Origin: G965276675 sp965276675
GTDB taxonomy: Bacteria; Acidobacteriota; Terriglobia; Terriglobales; Acidobacteriaceae
Length of the DNA stretch: 64,000 bases
NCBI GenBank assembly: GCA_965276675.1
Contig: OZ255624.1
Span: forward strand, 2,976,001 to 3,040,000
Direction of reading: 5' to 3'
Below, piece by piece: positions 17,939-26,244 of the stretch. Position 1 is the first letter of the stretch, and each line of letters starts with the position of its first letter. The position numbers and the translations under genes were made by a program. A model generated the notes under the pieces. The model did not search any database. It was not told the DNA's origin and saw nothing but the letters and a program-made list of their open reading frames with translations.

Positions 17939-19111
17939 TTATTCAACAAGTACTGGCTTGCGTGAAACCGTCGAGGAATCCGACAACCACTTCCGCAACT
18001 TTCTTTTCGGAATGTCAAGAGGAATTTCGACTACTACAGCAAGTATGACGCAGGTTAATAAAACACCGGCAGCCTGCAGAATACTTGAATGATTGTATGG
18101 GATGTAAGCACTGGCTAACATGAAAAGCGGAATATGGAATAAGTAGAGTGAAAACGTACCATCAGCAACTTTGCGAATCATCCTTAATACTCGATGATCT
18201 GCCCTCACACGAATACGATCTGTTACCAGCAGCAGATATAACAGAATCAACGCCGTTGGTACTCCAACGAGATACGCTCGGAAGCTTGCACGGTTCAGTA
18301 GACGTAGATGATGAGATTTGGCGAATCCATAAAGGGTCCAAAAGCCACTGCTCGCAAGAATGTGGCTCAGACCTGGTACAGCAAAGTGCCAGAGAATTGC
18401 TGCTAAATCTCCGAGGATAGCAAACAGTAGAAAGCCCACGGTCACGTAGCTGAGGCGAATTTGCCGGAGCCGCTGATATAAGTCGTGAGTCGCGCAGCCG
18501 AGCAGCCAGACCGGCAACAAAAACAGAATCGGTGAACCAACAAGCAGAGCGAGAACAATCAGCGAGCAGATGCGAGTCGCACCTCTACCAAAAAAGGCTA
18601 CTCCGTAAATCAAATAGTAGAAACATTCGTAGGAAAGGGACCAGAACACGTCGTTTATGCTCGCCGGTATATCCATCCCCCAAAGCTGGGATACAAAGAA
18701 GAGATTAGCGACGAACTGGAAGGAAGCTGTCTTGAAGGCCGGGGCAGGCATCAATCCACTTAGGTGCAAAGTAAAAGCTACTCCAAAAGTGAACAGGAGT
18801 GCAGGTAGAGCAATCGAGTAGATTCTGGATATGCGATCAACCGCATATCCTCTAGCCGTGACGGGTGACACGGTCGTAATCAGGCGGATGACAAATCCAG
18901 AGAGTACAAAGAAAACAGATACAGCATCAATTGCATACCTTGTGAGCTGTGGCCAACCAATAGCGTAGGTGCCGTATGTAAAGTGACCTACGGCCACCGT
19001 TAGTGCAGCACCAAAACGAACTATATCAAGGAGTATCGAGCCAGCCGGACTCAAACGCTGTGGTCGCACCTTGTATATCGCTCTTGATGATTTGCTATCC
19101 GGGGCCATCAT
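17939..19111 (-). CDS. Acyltransferase 3 (OafA-like) membrane protein
   Basis: The 390-residue protein is predicted to have about ten transmembrane helices, as in the acyltransferase 3 family that moves acetyl or other acyl groups to sugars of O-antigen, peptidoglycan, exopolysaccharide or antibiotics. Family signs are the early basic/aromatic helix with ILLDIVRFGAALTVAVGHF (the His of this motif being the catalytic candidate), VFFVLSGFVI and ISRIYSIALPALL. No SGNH domain is fused, so it should act on a lipid-linked or periplasmic sugar directly. It stands alone; neighbours do not name the acceptor. Two consecutive ATGs are possible starts (19111, 19108). Its 3' end faces secG across 243 bases with no clear terminator. 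Base composition is somewhat more AT-rich than neighbouring genes, possibly a sign of transfer. Confidence 0.85.
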   Translation of the reverse strand: MMAPDSKSSRAIYKVRPQRLSPAGSILLDIVRFGAALTVAVGHFTYGTYAIGWPQLTRYAIDAVSVFFVLSGFVIRLITTVSPVTARGYAVDRISRIYSIALPALLFTFGVAFTLHLSGLMPAPAFKTASFQFVANLFFVSQLWGMDIPASINDVFWSLSYECFYYLIYGVAFFGRGATRICSLIVLALLVGSPILFLLPVWLLGCATHDLYQRLRQIRLSYVTVGFLLFAILGDLAAILWHFAVPGLSHILASSGFWTLYGFAKSHHLRLLNRASFRAYLVGVPTALILLYLLLVTDRIRVRADHRVLRMIRKVADGTFSLYLFHIPLFMLASAYIPYNHSSILQAAGVLLTCVILAVVVEIPLDIPKRKLRKWLSDSSTVSRKPVLVE

Positions 19112-19159
19112 GTTCTCACAGGTGCCATCATATTCCAGTGCTTACAACCATCGCGCGCC

Positions 19160-19430
19160 TGTACGCTGGCGACGACCTTGAGCTTCTCTTTCCTTGCTGC
19201 CTGTGCACTTCTTTTCGGGACCGCCTTGCTCTCCCAGCTACGTATCAGCAGATTGCTCCACCTGCCGCTACGGGCCAGCCACACACGAGCGATCGATCCG
19301 GTCATTATCCAGACCGCTCGGTGACGTTTACTTTTCCGCGGCTAGGCGAGGTGAAGTCTGTGCTGCTCGATCTCGAAGTAGCCCGGCTCCTGGGCCGTTG
19401 ACGCAAAGCGCCGATGGAACCTGGTGAACT
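19160..19430 (+). pseudogene. Decayed N-terminal fragment of a secreted esterase with E-set (isoamylase N-like) domain
   Basis: Three frames on the plus strand together give pieces of one protein. The pieces are a hydrophobic signal-like stretch (LSFSFLAACALLFGTALL), then DRSVTFTFPRLGEVKSVLLDLE in a second frame, then PGPLTQSADGTW in a third. The order and wording match the start of Acidobacteriota secreted esterases (enterochelin-esterase-like), where an early-set sandwich reads DRSVTFxxxAPxAxxVxLxxE...PMxxxxDGxW. No catalytic domain follows; the GMC oxidoreductase gene begins on the other strand at 19487. It is therefore a truncated, frameshifted remnant. The family call is from remembered motifs and is moderately uncertain. 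Nothing else is seen in the 375-base gap. Confidence 0.4.
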
Positions 19431-19486
19431 TCGCGCCCCTGCTCTTTCAGAAGAATAGTGTAGAAGGGAGGCGGATTACTCCGTCT

Positions 19487-21244
19487 CTACTTAAAGATGC
19501 CAGTCTTCCCCGGGCCGACTGGAATGCCATGGCCCCAAGTATCGGGCGGCGCCAGGTTGCGCCGGATAGGCGGTTTTTCCATGCTGCGCTTGTTGGAGTT
19601 GAAGACCGTTGTCCCCTGCGAGATGAGATAGTCGGCCGTGCGCGCGGCCAATGCCTGGATCGTTAGCCCAGGGTTCGCGGAGCCCTGCGTCGGCATCACG
19701 CTGCCATCGCAGATGAACAGATTGGCGATGTCGTGCGTGCGGCCGTACGCGTCGACTACGGAGCTCGATGGATTGCTCCCCATGCGGGCGCCCCCTACCA
19801 GGTGGGCGTAGCGTTGCTCCTGGACCACCTCCTGCGCACCGGCGGCGTAGAGCACCTCCTTCACTTTGTTCTTGCCGAACTCAATGAGCTTCTTATCGTT
19901 CTCGTGCAGGTTGAAGGTGACCTTGGCTACCGGCAAGCCGTGGGCGTCTTTGGCTTCAGCCAGCTCCACGCGATTGTCTTCCCACGGCAAGATCTCGCCC
20001 AGCAGCCCCAGCGCGGCCCAGTGATTGTAGTCCATCAGCGCGCGGCGCATCCCCCATCCCCATGCGTCTTTCGACCCGATCATCTGCTTGGCAAATGCGA
20101 TCGGCAGCGGACCGATGGTCTGGATAGCAAAGCCGCGGGCGAAGTCGCGCTTCGGATCGGTCTCGTAGAACTCTTCAGTGAGCGCATGCGCCGGTGGCGC
20201 CTTATACATGCGCACCAAATCCTCGAAGCGGCCAGAGACGGTGTTGCCGGCCTGCGCCATCAGATATTTTCCGACCGTGCCGCTGGAGTTCGCCAGCCCG
20301 TCTTTATACTCGGCACACGCGGAGTTCAGCAGCAATCGTGGAGTCTCGATCGCGTAGCCAGCGACGATCACCGCCTTGGCTTTCTGAAAGTGCGGCTTCC
20401 CCTCGCGATCGAAATAATGCACGCCGGTGACGCGATTGTCCGGTCCAAGCTCGATCCGGCTCGCAAGGGAGAGCGGGCGGATCTCCGCTTTGTTTTTAAT
20501 CGCATCAGGAACGTGCGTAATCAACGTGGAAGCCTTCGCGCCGACCTTGCAGCCCTGAATGCAGAAGCCGCGATAGATGCAGTGCGGACGATCGCCATGC
20601 GAGCCGGCAAGAATCGCGACCGGACCGCCGATCGAAACAGGAATATTAAGCGCGCTGCAGCCCTTGATGAGCGCGTTGCCAACACCGCCCATTGGGTGTG
20701 GACCATAGGGATAACTATGCGGGTCGCCCCACGGGTACCACGCCGGCCCAGAGACTGGCATCTCCAGCTCCAGCTGCTCGTAGTAGGGCTTGAGGTCGTT
20801 GTAGCTGATGGGCCAGTCCACGCCCACGCCATCTTCGGTGTAAATCTGAAAGTCCGAGGGATGCAGACGTGGCGTGAAGGAGGCCCAGTGCACCGAGCCT
20901 CCGCCCACGCCTTTGCCGCTGTTATTGGAGCCCAGCTCCAGCGGGTCTTCTCCACCGATGATGCGCAGGTCTTCCCAGTAGAGATTATGCGAGCCGGCTT
21001 CATCGCTGACCCAGTCCTTCTCCGTATCCCAGAACGGACCAGCCTCCAAGCCGATCACATCGAAGCCCGCGCGCGCCAGACGCTGCAACAGCACACCTCC
21101 CGCCGATCCGACACCGACGATGACGTAGTCGACCTCGTCGCTGTCCTTGAAGCGATGCTGCGGGACTTTGATCTTCTGGATCGGACCCAGGGTGTGTGTA
21201 TGGCTGCGAGAGGCGCCAAAAGAGCCGAAGATGGGTGATTTCAA
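19487..21244 (-). CDS. GMC-family FAD-dependent oxidoreductase (gluconate/alcohol dehydrogenase-type large subunit)
   Basis: The 585-residue flavoprotein has an N-terminal dinucleotide-binding motif VDYVIVGVGSAGG with E in IGLEAG about 25 residues on. A GMC signature (SGKGVGGGSVHWASF) and the C-terminal catalytic block HLVGGARMGSNPSSSVVDAYGRTHDIANLFICDGS (in part), then NPGLTIQALAARTADYL, place it with the membrane-associated gluconate, 2-keto-gluconate and sorbitol dehydrogenase large subunits. It would oxidise a sugar, sugar acid or alcohol and pass electrons to a membrane partner. The start is a TTG preceded by GAAGGACGG. There is no signal peptide or Tat motif. It is the last gene of an operon with a subunit 3 and a duplicated membrane protein, which suggests a cytoplasm-facing complex lacking the usual cytochrome c subunit. 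Confidence 0.9.
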   Translation of the reverse strand: MKSPIFGSFGASRSHTHTLGPIQKIKVPQHRFKDSDEVDYVIVGVGSAGGVLLQRLARAGFDVIGLEAGPFWDTEKDWVSDEAGSHNLYWEDLRIIGGEDPLELGSNNSGKGVGGGSVHWASFTPRLHPSDFQIYTEDGVGVDWPISYNDLKPYYEQLELEMPVSGPAWYPWGDPHSYPYGPHPMGGVGNALIKGCSALNIPVSIGGPVAILAGSHGDRPHCIYRGFCIQGCKVGAKASTLITHVPDAIKNKAEIRPLSLASRIELGPDNRVTGVHYFDREGKPHFQKAKAVIVAGYAIETPRLLLNSACAEYKDGLANSSGTVGKYLMAQAGNTVSGRFEDLVRMYKAPPAHALTEEFYETDPKRDFARGFAIQTIGPLPIAFAKQMIGSKDAWGWGMRRALMDYNHWAALGLLGEILPWEDNRVELAEAKDAHGLPVAKVTFNLHENDKKLIEFGKNKVKEVLYAAGAQEVVQEQRYAHLVGGARMGSNPSSSVVDAYGRTHDIANLFICDGSVMPTQGSANPGLTIQALAARTADYLISQGTTVFNSNKRSMEKPPIRRNLAPPDTWGHGIPVGPGKTGIFK

Positions 21245-21320
21245 AACCGTCCTTCACTTTCTTGATCAAAGCGTGCTTTATCAAGCTGCCTTTGCTGTGG
21301 CGAGAGTTCGCGTGCTGTGT

Positions 21321-22040
21321 TCAGAATTTCCGTTCCAGATCAGATTGAGAGCCCTCGGGAGCAGCCCACTCGTACCGGCGCTCGTCTACCTCCCACGGTT
21401 CAGCCCTGCCGTTCTCGAGGCGCATATAGCCGCGCGGGTAAGCCGGGCCACCGAAGCCGATCTCATCCCACGCCCAGGGGTGCGCGTAGTACGCCGCAGC
21501 GGCGTCGTGCAGCATCATGTTCCAGAATCGCTTCACGTTCATCTTCTGCCAAAGCTCATGCGCAGCTGCTGGCTGGTTATCGTGGAGCGACTTCATGAGC
21601 AGTTCGCGCTGCTCGTAGGTGCATTCGGAAAAGCCGCAACCGTGCATCTGCTGCGCCATGATCTCGATCGCTGCTAGACCGATGCGGTAGGCATCCTCGT
21701 CGGGCGGCATGTCCTCATACCGGAAGCCGCTGATTTGGTGATCATGCAGCCGTTTGTCGATGTGCGGCAGAATCGGAATGCGACGCGACTCTTCGCGATC
21801 CGACTGCGGCAGCAGATGCTCCAGCACATACTCGAGGGTGGTCACTTCTTTTCCGGTGAAGAACTGAATGGGCCACGTATCCGTGACGCGGTCCAGCACC
21901 ACGCGCCGCGTCGCCGCGTCCCAAAATGACTGCTGCGAGAGCGTGCTAAAACCTGGATAGTAGCCGGGTTGATCGCGTTGCGGCTGCGTCTCTCCGGTAG
22001 CCGGATCTGTGGGGCGTGGTGCTTCTCCGTGCGTTGCCAT
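21321..22040 (-). CDS. Gluconate 2-dehydrogenase subunit 3 family protein
   Basis: The 239-residue protein matches the small gluconate 2-dehydrogenase subunit 3: FFTGKEVTTLEYVLEHLLPQSD near the start, then IPILPHIDKRL, a long helical centre (RIGLAAIEIMAQQ) and an end with HPWAWDEIGFGGPAYPRGYMRL. In known three-subunit enzymes this subunit is required for assembly and export of the flavoprotein. There it usually carries a Tat signal; here the N-terminus (MATHGEAPRPTDPATG) is polar with no export signal. It is translated 2 bases after the membrane protein gene stops and 76 bases before the GMC gene starts, so all three are one transcriptional unit. Confidence 0.9.
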   Translation of the reverse strand: MATHGEAPRPTDPATGETQPQRDQPGYYPGFSTLSQQSFWDAATRRVVLDRVTDTWPIQFFTGKEVTTLEYVLEHLLPQSDREESRRIPILPHIDKRLHDHQISGFRYEDMPPDEDAYRIGLAAIEIMAQQMHGCGFSECTYEQRELLMKSLHDNQPAAAHELWQKMNVKRFWNMMLHDAAAAYYAHPWAWDEIGFGGPAYPRGYMRLENGRAEPWEVDERRYEWAAPEGSQSDLERKF

Positions 22041-22042
22041 CT

Positions 22043-23005
22043 TTATTTCTCCTCCCGGCGCAATAGACTTGCCAGCAGCCCCAACATGCCGGCGGCTCCA
22101 AAGAGCAGGGGCGCAAAGATGGGCGGCCCATACATGATGTTGTAGAGCAGGTGCTTGCGGCCGCCAGGCCTACGCAATACGCCGCGCCCGTGATAAAAAA
22201 AGCCGACGCTTGCATCGAGCATGGCCACGGCGGACAGGGCCGGCAGGGCAGTGTGCGCAACACGGCGGCTGCCCATCGCTCCAAAGCTGGCCGCCGCCAG
22301 CAGCGGCGAAACTACGATGGGCGTCCACTGCGACCAGTGCCAGAAGGTCGCTTTGTAATGCGAGTAGAGCGCCTCGAGTCCACTGAAGAGAGAGCTAAGT
22401 CCGGTGGCAAACGCTACATGCTTCTGGAAGCGGCCTTCTCTGAGATCCTGCTCCCAGGTAATCCGCGTGTGCTTGCCGCGGGCTACGCTCATCCAGCTAC
22501 TGGCGTGGGCACCGTGCGGCACCAGTCCGCTCTCTGACTCAGGCGATTCTTCCCGCCGCAGAAACGACGCGATAAGGCCCAGATATGCGGCCGTGCCGAA
22601 GAGCAGGGGCGCGAAGACGGGCGGTCCCATGACGATATTGGTGACCGGCAACCGCCATCCACCCGGCTTGCGCTGGATGCCGCGCACGTGAAAGTAAAAG
22701 CCGATCGCACAGTCCGACAGCGTCACCGCTGAGGTCCAACGCATTATGGTAGTGGCGGCGCGTTTCGAGAAGAAGCCTGACAACCCCGCCCCGGTGAGCG
22801 CTGCACTCAGGATCACCGGCGTGTACATAAGGCGGTACGAGTAGCTGCCACGGTAGTGCTCGTATGCGACCTCCAGTCCACTGAGGAGTGAGGACGCCGC
22901 GGCGATTAGCGATAAGCTGCGCTGGAATCGCCCCTCGCGGATGTAGGTATCAGCTACAAGAAAGTCGCGAACGGGAGTGGACAACGACATCGAATTGCCA
23001 GGCAA
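22043..23005 (-). CDS. Internally duplicated 8-TM membrane protein with four conserved histidines (unknown family)
   Basis: I do not recognise this 320-residue protein. It is built of two tandem copies (residues about 22-152 and 188-318) that align with a constant offset of 166 residues and no gaps. Shared blocks are REGRFQ, SGLE, YTP/WTP, RRPGG or RKPGG, and GPPxFAPLLFG. Each copy has four hydrophobic helices. Each keeps two histidines at equivalent places: His50/His216 (YEHY, YSHY) and His106/His272 (FYFHVRG, FFYHGRG). This pairing would suit b-type haem ligation, an inference from position only. A TTG start with AAAGGGGC upstream, or the ATG at 22990, are both possible. It is the first gene of the operon with gluconate-dehydrogenase-type subunits, so it may be their membrane anchor or electron acceptor. 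Confidence 0.85.
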   Translation of the reverse strand: MPGNSMSLSTPVRDFLVADTYIREGRFQRSLSLIAAASSLLSGLEVAYEHYRGSYSYRLMYTPVILSAALTGAGLSGFFSKRAATTIMRWTSAVTLSDCAIGFYFHVRGIQRKPGGWRLPVTNIVMGPPVFAPLLFGTAAYLGLIASFLRREESPESESGLVPHGAHASSWMSVARGKHTRITWEQDLREGRFQKHVAFATGLSSLFSGLEALYSHYKATFWHWSQWTPIVVSPLLAAASFGAMGSRRVAHTALPALSAVAMLDASVGFFYHGRGVLRRPGGRKHLLYNIMYGPPIFAPLLFGAAGMLGLLASLLRREEK

Positions 23006-23087
23006 ACAAGAGCCCCTTTCATTACGATACAGATACAGCTACATTCACACGGTAGAGCAGCTGTCTCGCTGCTCAGCTCACCGCACT

Positions 23088-24179
23088 TCAATTCACTGCA
23101 TAGGGAGCGGCATCCGCTTCTTTCAACTCCAGGCCAAGCCCGGGGCGCGAAAGATCCGGATACATCACTCCATCGCGAGGCTCGACAAATCCGTCGAAGA
23201 ACATGCGCTCGATCCGGGCATGATCGTGGAAGAACTCGAGATGAATGGCGCGTGGTACTGCGCAGCAGATGTGGAGGTGCTGACTGGGGCCGCAGTGCGC
23301 GGAGAGCGGGATGTTGTGCGCCCAGCAGAGCGCCGCAACTTCCAGAAATCCGCTCATACCCTGACAGCGTGTCGCATCCGCCTGCAGAACATCGACGGAG
23401 CCCGCATCCAGCATGCGCTTGAAGTACCAGGCCGTATACCCGTACTCCCCTGCTGCAATATCGAATCCGGCAGGCGAGCCGAAGCGCACCTGACGCAGCT
23501 CTGGCAGGTTGTCCGAAGTCACCGGCTCTTCAAACCAGCTCACGCCTTGCTCGCGAAAGTCATCTGCCAGCTGGAGTGCCTGCTTGACTGAGTAAGCGCC
23601 ATTTGCATCGGTGAAGAGTTTTACATCAGGACCGATGGCGGCTCGCGCAATCTTCACGCGATGCGGGTCCTGCTCCGGATGGGTACCAACCTTCATCTTG
23701 ACCATATTGAATCCATCCCGCACCCAACCCTGAAACTGATTCGTCAGCTGCTGGTCGGTATAGGAGGTGAAGCCGCCACTGCCGTAAACAGGAATACCAT
23801 CGCGCACCTGTCCAAAGAGCTGGACAAGAGGCAGATTCAGCACACGAGCACGTAGATCCCAGAGCGCATTGTCGATGCCCGCAATAGCCATCGCACTTAC
23901 ACCGCTCTCGCCCATGTTGCGCACGGCACGCCGCAGGTGGGCAAGGATCGCCCCCTGCTGAAAGACATCTCGCCCCTCCACCTGTTCTTTGAGTAGAGAG
24001 TGGATGAACTTAGCCGTCGCCGTGTTGGCGTAGGTGTATCCAAGGCCTATTTTCCCAGCGGCCTCCACATGAACGATAACGATCGTAGTCTTATCCCAGC
24101 TGAACGTGCCGTCCGACTCCGGGGCATCTGTCGGCACGGTGTAGGCCTGAACCTGCGTGCGTGTGATCTTGGCTTCCAT
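23088..24179 (-). CDS. Enolase-superfamily enzyme (mandelate racemase/muconate lactonizing type)
   Basis: The 363-residue protein carries the complete active-site set of the mandelate racemase-like group. These are the KxK acid/base pair (Lys161, Lys163 in MVKMKVG), metal ligands Asp191 (FTDANGAY), Glu217 or Glu218 (WFEEPV) and Glu245 (AAGEYGY), then Asp268 (LQADATR) and His295 (LSAHCGP) as the His-Asp dyad. Such enzymes abstract the proton next to a carboxylate, most often dehydrating aldonic or aldaric acids, or racemising or cycloisomerising. The exact substrate is not readable. A sugar-acid dehydratase fits the neighbouring GMC/gluconate-type dehydrogenase operon downstream (82-base gap). 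Upstream, twin AAAGCGATCAA repeats at 24200-24229 may regulate it. Confidence 0.88.
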   Translation of the reverse strand: MEAKITRTQVQAYTVPTDAPESDGTFSWDKTTIVIVHVEAAGKIGLGYTYANTATAKFIHSLLKEQVEGRDVFQQGAILAHLRRAVRNMGESGVSAMAIAGIDNALWDLRARVLNLPLVQLFGQVRDGIPVYGSGGFTSYTDQQLTNQFQGWVRDGFNMVKMKVGTHPEQDPHRVKIARAAIGPDVKLFTDANGAYSVKQALQLADDFREQGVSWFEEPVTSDNLPELRQVRFGSPAGFDIAAGEYGYTAWYFKRMLDAGSVDVLQADATRCQGMSGFLEVAALCWAHNIPLSAHCGPSQHLHICCAVPRAIHLEFFHDHARIERMFFDGFVEPRDGVMYPDLSRPGLGLELKEADAAPYAVN

Positions 24180-24199
24180 GCATATAACTTTCTTTTTCC

Positions 24200-24229
24200 A
24201 AAGCGATCAAGAGACTTTAAAGCGATCAA
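24200..24229. repeat. Pair of 11-bp direct repeats upstream of the enolase-superfamily gene
   Basis: AAAGCGATCAA occurs at 24200-24210 and again at 24219-24229, a 19-base (about two helical turns) register, starting 21 bases before the minus-strand start codon. Same-face spacing suits a dimeric regulator, but no regulator gene is adjacent. It lies in the 105-base gap downstream of the TPP enzyme gene. Confidence 0.4.
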
Positions 24230-24284
24230 AAGGGGGTCGGCCATGGGCATCATCGCACACATGACCGGCCATTCAGAGAGTGGT

Positions 24285-26039
24285 CTAGATGACCTCTCGG
24301 ACCTTATCCTTCAGTACCGTTTCGATGATCTTGAAGCGGCCTCTCTGCCCCTTGGCCAGCGCCTCGGCAAAGTTGATTGCCTGGGTGGTGTTGATGTTCC
24401 CTGGCAATGGCGGTTCATTGGCATCAACCACCGCCTGGACAACCGCCGGACCACTACTAGCGAGCGCCTGCCGTAGCACGCGTTCGGCATCCTTCGGATC
24501 GTCGATGGTGTACCCGGCGCATCCGACTGCGTCGGCATACTTGGCGAAGTCGATGGGATGGAGTTGTACGCCGAACTGCGGGTTGCCGTCCTCAACCATC
24601 TGCTCCCACTTGATCTGGCCGAGAACGTCATTCTTGATGATGACCACTGTGACGTTCATCTTGTACTTTACCAGCGTCGCCACTTCGCCCATGAGCATGG
24701 TAAAGCCACCATCGCCGACAATACACACCACCTGGCGTCCGGGGAAGGCTGCAGCCGCGCCGATCGAGTACGGTAGACCATTGGCCATGGTGGCGAGTGT
24801 GCCGGAGAGCGAGAACTTCATGTCGCCGCGGATCTCAATGTAGCGAGCCGCCCAGGTAGCAATCGTACCGCTGTCGGAGGAGACAATCGCATTGTCGTCT
24901 AACAATCTGTTGAGGGTGTGGGTCACCACCTGCGGCTTCATCGGGACGTCCTGACGCGTGCCGCGCCCGGTCATCAGCCGGTTCCAGTCCTTCATGCGGG
25001 ACTGCGCTTTTTCCAGGAACTTACGATTCTTCTTGTGCTCGATCAGCGGCAGTAGATCGCGAATCACTGTCTTGGCGTCACCGGCGAGTCCCGCCTCGAC
25101 CTGGTGCCGCAAACCGATGCGCGCCGGATCGAAGTCGATCTGCACACACCGCGCCTGGCCTGCCTTGGGCAGGAAGTCCATATAGGGAAAGCTGGTGCCG
25201 ATCATCAGCAGCGTATCGCATTCCATCATCGCGTCCTGCGAGGGAGCCGTGCCCAGCAGGCCGATGCCACCCGTCGTGTACGGGCTGTGATCGGCAATGA
25301 CCGCTTTGCCGAGCAAGGCCTTCGCCACCGGGGCAGCTAACTTCTCCGCCAGTTCTTCCAGCTCCGGACCTGCACCGAGTGCACCCCGTCCGGTAAGAAT
25401 CGCAACCCTAGAACCGGCATTCAATACGGTGGCTGCCTTCTCCAGCATCGCCTTGGTCGGATGGATACTGCCGGTACTAAACACGTCCGAGCTGTGCTTC
25501 TGAAGATTGGCCGAGGAGCGATGGGCCGCTGTTATCTCCCACTCCTGCATGTCCTTCGGGATCGTGATATGAGAGACGCCGCGATACGCCAGCGCTGTCC
25601 GAATCGCCTCGTCGACGACGTTGTGCACGTGGGCTGGGCCCATCACGCGTTCGTTATACACGGACACATCCATGAACAATTTATCGAGGTCGACATCCTG
25701 CTGGTAATGGGTGCCAATCATGTCATGGAAGGTGTGGCCCGTGATCGCCAGCACTGGCGCGCCATCCATCGCGGCATCGTACAGTCCGTTCAGAAGATGA
25801 ATGCCTCCAGGTCCGGAGGTCGCGAGACAGACGCCAAGCCGGCCGGAATACTTGGCGTAACCGCACGCAGCGAAAGCGGCTGCTTCCTCGTGTCGTACCT
25901 GAATGAAACGCAGCTTGTCCTGGTGCGTGCGCAATGCTTCAAAAATGCCGTTGATACCATCACCCGGAAGACCGAAGATCGTGTCTACACCCCATTCGAT
26001 CAACCGCTCCACTAACAGATCCGCAACTATCTTTGCCAT
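24285..26039 (-). CDS. Thiamine-diphosphate enzyme, pyruvate oxidase/PoxB-like
   Basis: The 584-residue protein has the three domains of the POX/acetolactate synthase family. The N-terminal Pyr domain has FGLPGDGINGIFEAL and the catalytic Glu in VRHEEAAAFAACGYAK. The central domain follows (about 190-330). The C-terminal PP domain has the TPP/Mg motif GDGGFTMLMGEVATL...IIKNDVLG. Wording is nearest to pyruvate:quinone oxidoreductase (PoxB) and related stand-alone TPP enzymes, which turn pyruvate into acetate and CO2 with electrons to quinone. The short amphipathic lipid-binding tail of E. coli PoxB is not obvious here. Acetolactate synthase is less likely, as no small regulatory subunit is near. 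The start is firm: AGGAGATGAG precedes the ATG. Confidence 0.88.
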   Translation of the reverse strand: MAKIVADLLVERLIEWGVDTIFGLPGDGINGIFEALRTHQDKLRFIQVRHEEAAAFAACGYAKYSGRLGVCLATSGPGGIHLLNGLYDAAMDGAPVLAITGHTFHDMIGTHYQQDVDLDKLFMDVSVYNERVMGPAHVHNVVDEAIRTALAYRGVSHITIPKDMQEWEITAAHRSSANLQKHSSDVFSTGSIHPTKAMLEKAATVLNAGSRVAILTGRGALGAGPELEELAEKLAAPVAKALLGKAVIADHSPYTTGGIGLLGTAPSQDAMMECDTLLMIGTSFPYMDFLPKAGQARCVQIDFDPARIGLRHQVEAGLAGDAKTVIRDLLPLIEHKKNRKFLEKAQSRMKDWNRLMTGRGTRQDVPMKPQVVTHTLNRLLDDNAIVSSDSGTIATWAARYIEIRGDMKFSLSGTLATMANGLPYSIGAAAAFPGRQVVCIVGDGGFTMLMGEVATLVKYKMNVTVVIIKNDVLGQIKWEQMVEDGNPQFGVQLHPIDFAKYADAVGCAGYTIDDPKDAERVLRQALASSGPAVVQAVVDANEPPLPGNINTTQAINFAEALAKGQRGRFKIIETVLKDKVREVI

Positions 26040-26134
26040 CTCATCTCCTAAGTACCTTCAAGGGGTTAGAGTCGTACCACCACATTTTCGATGTCCGTAT
26101 ACATCGGGCAAACGATGTTGGACGCCTCGGTCTG

Positions 26135-26158
26135 CGCCGCTGTGTTTCTAAACAGCGG
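26135..26158. promoter_or_regulatory. 8-bp inverted repeat in the divergent promoter region
   Basis: GCCGCTGT (26135-26142) and ACAGCGGC (26151-26158) form a perfect inverted repeat around GTTTCTAA. It lies between the divergent TPP-enzyme and nuclease genes, about 95 bases from the TPP-enzyme start. It could be an operator or an RNA hairpin. No T-run follows on either strand. Confidence 0.35.
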
Positions 26159-26244
26159 CAAACACGGATGGCAATGCTCGCTATCATGAGGAGCTATGCT
26201 AAGAGTTGCAGTAGTTGCAACTCACTTGCTGTTTCGGAAAAAAG

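Noticed and set aside
17730..18092. 120-codon open frame after secG
   Set aside because: Overlaps the end of the acyltransferase gene in antisense, has no family resemblance and no ribosome binding site.
19733..21238. 501-codon open frame on the plus strand
   Set aside because: It is the antisense shadow of the GMC oxidoreductase gene, with Arg/Ala/His-rich low-complexity wording and no family motifs.
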